DNA from: Pseudomonadota bacterium
GTDB lineage: Bacteria; Pseudomonadota; Gammaproteobacteria; Burkholderiales; Burkholderiaceae_D
DNA: 24,723 nucleotides
Direction: 5' to 3'
NCBI GenBank assembly: GCA_023422955.1
Contig: JAFAGG010000063.1
Location: 1-24,723 of the forward strand
Of the stretch, positions 24,301 through 24,723 are shown in pieces. The position numbers and the translations under genes were made by a program. The notes below the pieces were generated by a model. That model saw nothing but the letters and a program-made list of their open reading frames with translations. It ran no database searches and was not told the origin of the DNA. The stretch's first letter is position 1. Each line of letters opens with the position of its first letter.

Positions 24301-24723
24301 CATCAGCTTCCGACACGGAGACCGGATCAATGGAGAGCGTCGGCGTGGGCGTCACGCCTATCGTAATCGTATCGGTATCCGTCAGCGCGCCATCCGTGGT
24401 GGACACGATGACGGTCGCAGCGCCATTGAAATTGGACGCGGGCGTGAAGGTCAGCCCCTCAAGAGCGGCATTGACCTGGGCAGGTGTGCCAGTGATCGTC
24501 ACCGTGCCCGTCCCATTGCTCCCGATAGCCGCGCCACCGATAATTTCCATCGCAGTGATGCTGCCGGTAACCACGGATACGGTAGTTGTGACCGTCCCGC
24601 TGTCCACGTCGGCGACGCTGATGGCATTGCCCCCAGTGGCAGAGAAGGTAAGCGAGGTGGACTGATCAATGGATTGGGAGACGGGAACGGTGTTCACCGG
24701 CGCATCGTTCACCGGCGTGATAT
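18368..24723 (-). CDS. Giant LapA-type RTX adhesin, C-terminal 2117 residues (5' end outside window)
   Basis: The frame runs off the right edge, so start, N-terminal anchor and LapG cleavage site are not visible. N to C: a cadherin-like 'TPVNDAP' repeat; about seven Calx-beta-type repeats (about 22,010-24,340), each closing with 'G-I-DND/DDD'; two further cadherin-like units (about 21,200-21,990); a PA14 domain (about 20,690-21,165, GLFAQYFGYSEG to LKVELS) as found in sugar-binding adhesins; another cadherin-like unit; a VWA domain with the metal-site motif DMSGS (20,186-20,200); an unassigned beta-rich stretch (about 19,220-19,605); RTX nonapeptides (GGAGDDIIFGD; GGTGDDILFGQGGSDTLSG and on) at about 19,100 and 18,730-18,870; and a C-terminal export signal region ending NNKLIVD. 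RTX units bind calcium outside the cell and fold there. The gene closes with tandem TAG TAA stops. Function inferred: biofilm adhesin secreted by type 1 export and released by LapG. Confidence 0.93.
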   Translation of the reverse strand, partial: ITPVNDAPVNTVPVSQSIDQSTSLTFSATGGNAISVADVDSGTVTTTVSVVTGSITAMEIIGGAAIGSNGTGTVTITGTPAQVNAALEGLTFTPASNFNGAATVIVSTTDGALTDTDTITIGVTPTPTLSIDPVSVSEADGHAVFTISLSNATQQDTALSLTLKDGTAKGSGVDYGPNLQVSTDGGQTWQNASSAVIAAGTTRILARTAVVNDALNEANETFQLEATVTGGLTTNSIATGTATIIDNDAAPTLTVSDVSVNENAGTVTITVALSAPAGQNMSVNYSTSDGTAIAGQDYAATSGTLHFSPGMTSHSFTVSITDDFIYEGATPETFKVYLSNAQNVNVPITDITVSIVENELPPVIASINSPSAAEGSPLVFNVTLNHPSTEPSHFNFSLTNITASSTDYGAISFSNGVTLSNGVLIVPPYVADFTMTLAGQQDTVHENNETLQVTIGDKTGIGTIVDDDNPPSISIGNVSVNESSGQAIFTVSLSSPSGKAVTVGYATQNGTATAGSDYTAASGTLTFAPGETSKTITVNITDDTLFEGASPETFKIVLNGATNASIGVSEAIGSIIDNDAAPTISSVAAASATEGQNLSFTVTLSQAAGAPTEHSFSLIGLTAGQNDFGAVSFTNNVQLVNGKLLVPANVSSFQVLVFATQDSLDEHDETVQLTVGGKTAIGTIIDDDAMPSVSIGDVTVNESAGFATFIITLNAPSGRTVTVDYATANGTAMAGSDYTATSGTVVFVPGQSLTQTIRVPIVDDVLYEGSPAETFKVNLSNPQFATIADGEGVGTIQDNDNQPSLVISDATVNESAGTATFTVTLNAVSGKPVTVNYATQNGTAIAGSDYTATSGTLTFAPGETSKTITVNITDDALSEGIEQFYVNLSNAQNAQVADQQGVGIILDNDQAPVIDLDANNSSGASGTGYATSYVENAAGIAIVDNDLSITDVDSTTLAHATVRIANVQAGDILSVSGILPAGITASAYNAATGTLTLTGSASLADYKAALAAVRYSSSSENPSTTPRAIEITVNDGQTNSNVAVTTVAVTAVNDAPSGANATMTIAEDTSRVLKAADFGFSDVDGNSFSRVKITTLPMAGTLTLNGVAVTAGQFITKAQLDGNQLEFKPAANANGNGYASFSFQVEDNGGTANGGVNLDQTPNTITFNVTPVNDAPDAVNDSYAPVQGLFAQYFGYSEGSNGPNLTNLTQVRNFIEGRTADATFMGKTLNYSTAASTGLGMGTTLQNFLGADAATLSTDPGNTSDAIIKLSGYVNLAAGTHKFRVTADDGYSVRINGELVASFNGNQSATAREGITFNVTNPGPQQIEIIYWDQGGGAQLKVELSQNGAPFEVVGGNALHHFPANADLVGTSGQALTIDPATLLGNDTDPDAGDALSIHSVQGAVNGSVALMNGQIVFMPKAGFYGDASFTYTVTDGNQGFDTATVTVKVVQGGGSFMVGGGSGASNADNGSNTIIGSDGNDVVLGDVGGTLKTVQPATNYNIALVVDMSGSMEQANRVGLVKDALKNLVSQLKDHTGTVNIALIPFSDAANTSIKASIPDLSDANVASLISAINALGATGGTNYEAAFNTTFSWFNGQPKTGYDNLTFFLTDGDPTFYLNGSNQAGTGNTTTYETLRESVTAFEELSSISTVNAIGIGTGVNESYLKFFDNTSRAGNGTVMLDGTEQYLNRFSSLSDLNDWIQSGHGDISLPWYGFFNRQLEIRDSNAAGAISIASQTFVVSQALAYFRFDFSSENWSNNNDQFEWRLEQRTLVNGTEVWTTVSSGSRTNGSSENNIATDYVGPGDYRYVFTVTDNSPGNIRAAALIDDIGLVPVNTVTGPVGNVDIVTNGSQLQVALEGGSSVLDLVPVGDDIVSGGAGDDIIFGDVVNTDALPWGVDGNPAKPATLDSGAGLNALKLFLQLKNGIVPDGQDLYDYIRANPNQFNVANDARGGNDTLSGGTGDDILFGQGGSDTLSGGAGNDILLGGMGADTFVWHLGDQGTTAKPAIDTIGDFSLAPYFATGEGDRLDLRDLLVGEVKGASGTAGNLLNYLHFEQTGSSMTVHISSNGGFANGVFSEGAVDQKIILDNVQLSNLGSSDQAIIQQLLQNNKLIVD
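22104..22225. repeat. 122-bp near-identical repeat, copy 1 (inside Calx-beta repeat 7 of the adhesin)
   Basis: This stretch matches 23100-23221 at almost every base, in the same frame. It encodes the VTVNYATQNGTAIAGSDYTA to ETSKTITVNITDD part of a Calx-beta repeat. The two copies are offset by 996 bp (332 codons), so recombination between them would delete exactly three repeats in frame. Confidence 0.85.
23100..23221. repeat. 122-bp near-identical repeat, copy 2 (inside Calx-beta repeat 4 of the adhesin)
   Basis: Partner of 22104-22225. The differences are mostly third-base changes (for example GTTGACC against GTTCACC, and TCACCAGGC against TCGCCGGGA), so the encoded peptide is almost the same. 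This points to a recent duplication or gene conversion. Confidence 0.85.

Noticed and set aside
22000..24400. Regularly spaced similar DNA segments that could suggest a CRISPR or satellite array
   Set aside because: The repeats are about 330 bp, in frame and encode Calx-beta domains, with no short direct repeats and unique spacers.

Overview
The window looks like a chromosomal segment of a Gram-negative betaproteobacterium, most likely Burkholderiales and plausibly Oxalobacteraceae (Herminiimonas/Janthinobacterium/Massilia-like). This rests on moderately high G+C, the protein flavour (lipoprotein signals, CAP, FKBP, Na/Pi and Hmp types) and a complete-looking Lap-type adhesin control module. 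The taxonomic placement is an inference from memory, not from a search. No mobile element, CRISPR array, rRNA or tRNA gene was seen.

Left part (1-13.2 kb) is a string of mostly single genes. In order: the 3' end of an MscS-family channel (+); an NO-detoxifying flavohemoprotein hmp (+), preceded by several dyad symmetries; a large orphan hybrid sensor kinase (-); a gene-poor stretch of about 0.75 kb; a Gly/Ser-rich lipoprotein with two tandem Ig-like repeats (-); a CAP-protein / FKBP isomerase / small GNAT cluster (-); a Na/Pi cotransporter with a PhoU-like tail and a TTG start (+); a CotH-kinase lipoprotein (+); and a small secreted DUF5666-like protein (+). Most are closed off by clear hairpins.

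Right part (13.2-24.7 kb) is a c-di-GMP-controlled cell-surface adhesion locus. It holds a PilZ protein (-), a TolC-family outer-membrane channel of the LapE/AggA type (-), the periplasmic protease LapG (+), the inside-out c-di-GMP receptor LapD (+) and, convergent with lapD, the 3' 6.36 kb of a giant type-1-secreted adhesin of the LapA type (-) whose start lies beyond the right edge. By analogy with Pseudomonas, c-di-GMP bound to LapD (degenerate GGDEF and EAL) would hold LapG away from the adhesin N-terminus. When c-di-GMP falls, LapG would cut and release the adhesin. The inner-membrane ABC transporter and membrane-fusion protein (LapB/LapC) are not in the window and may lie to the right.

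Points that merit a second look: the AT-richer VWA plus unknown-domain island inside the adhesin; two alternating subtypes of Calx-beta repeats with a 122-bp near-identical DNA repeat; perfect 15-bp palindromes in both divergent promoter regions; an apparent duplicated, degenerate CAP domain; and the awkward start of lapG.
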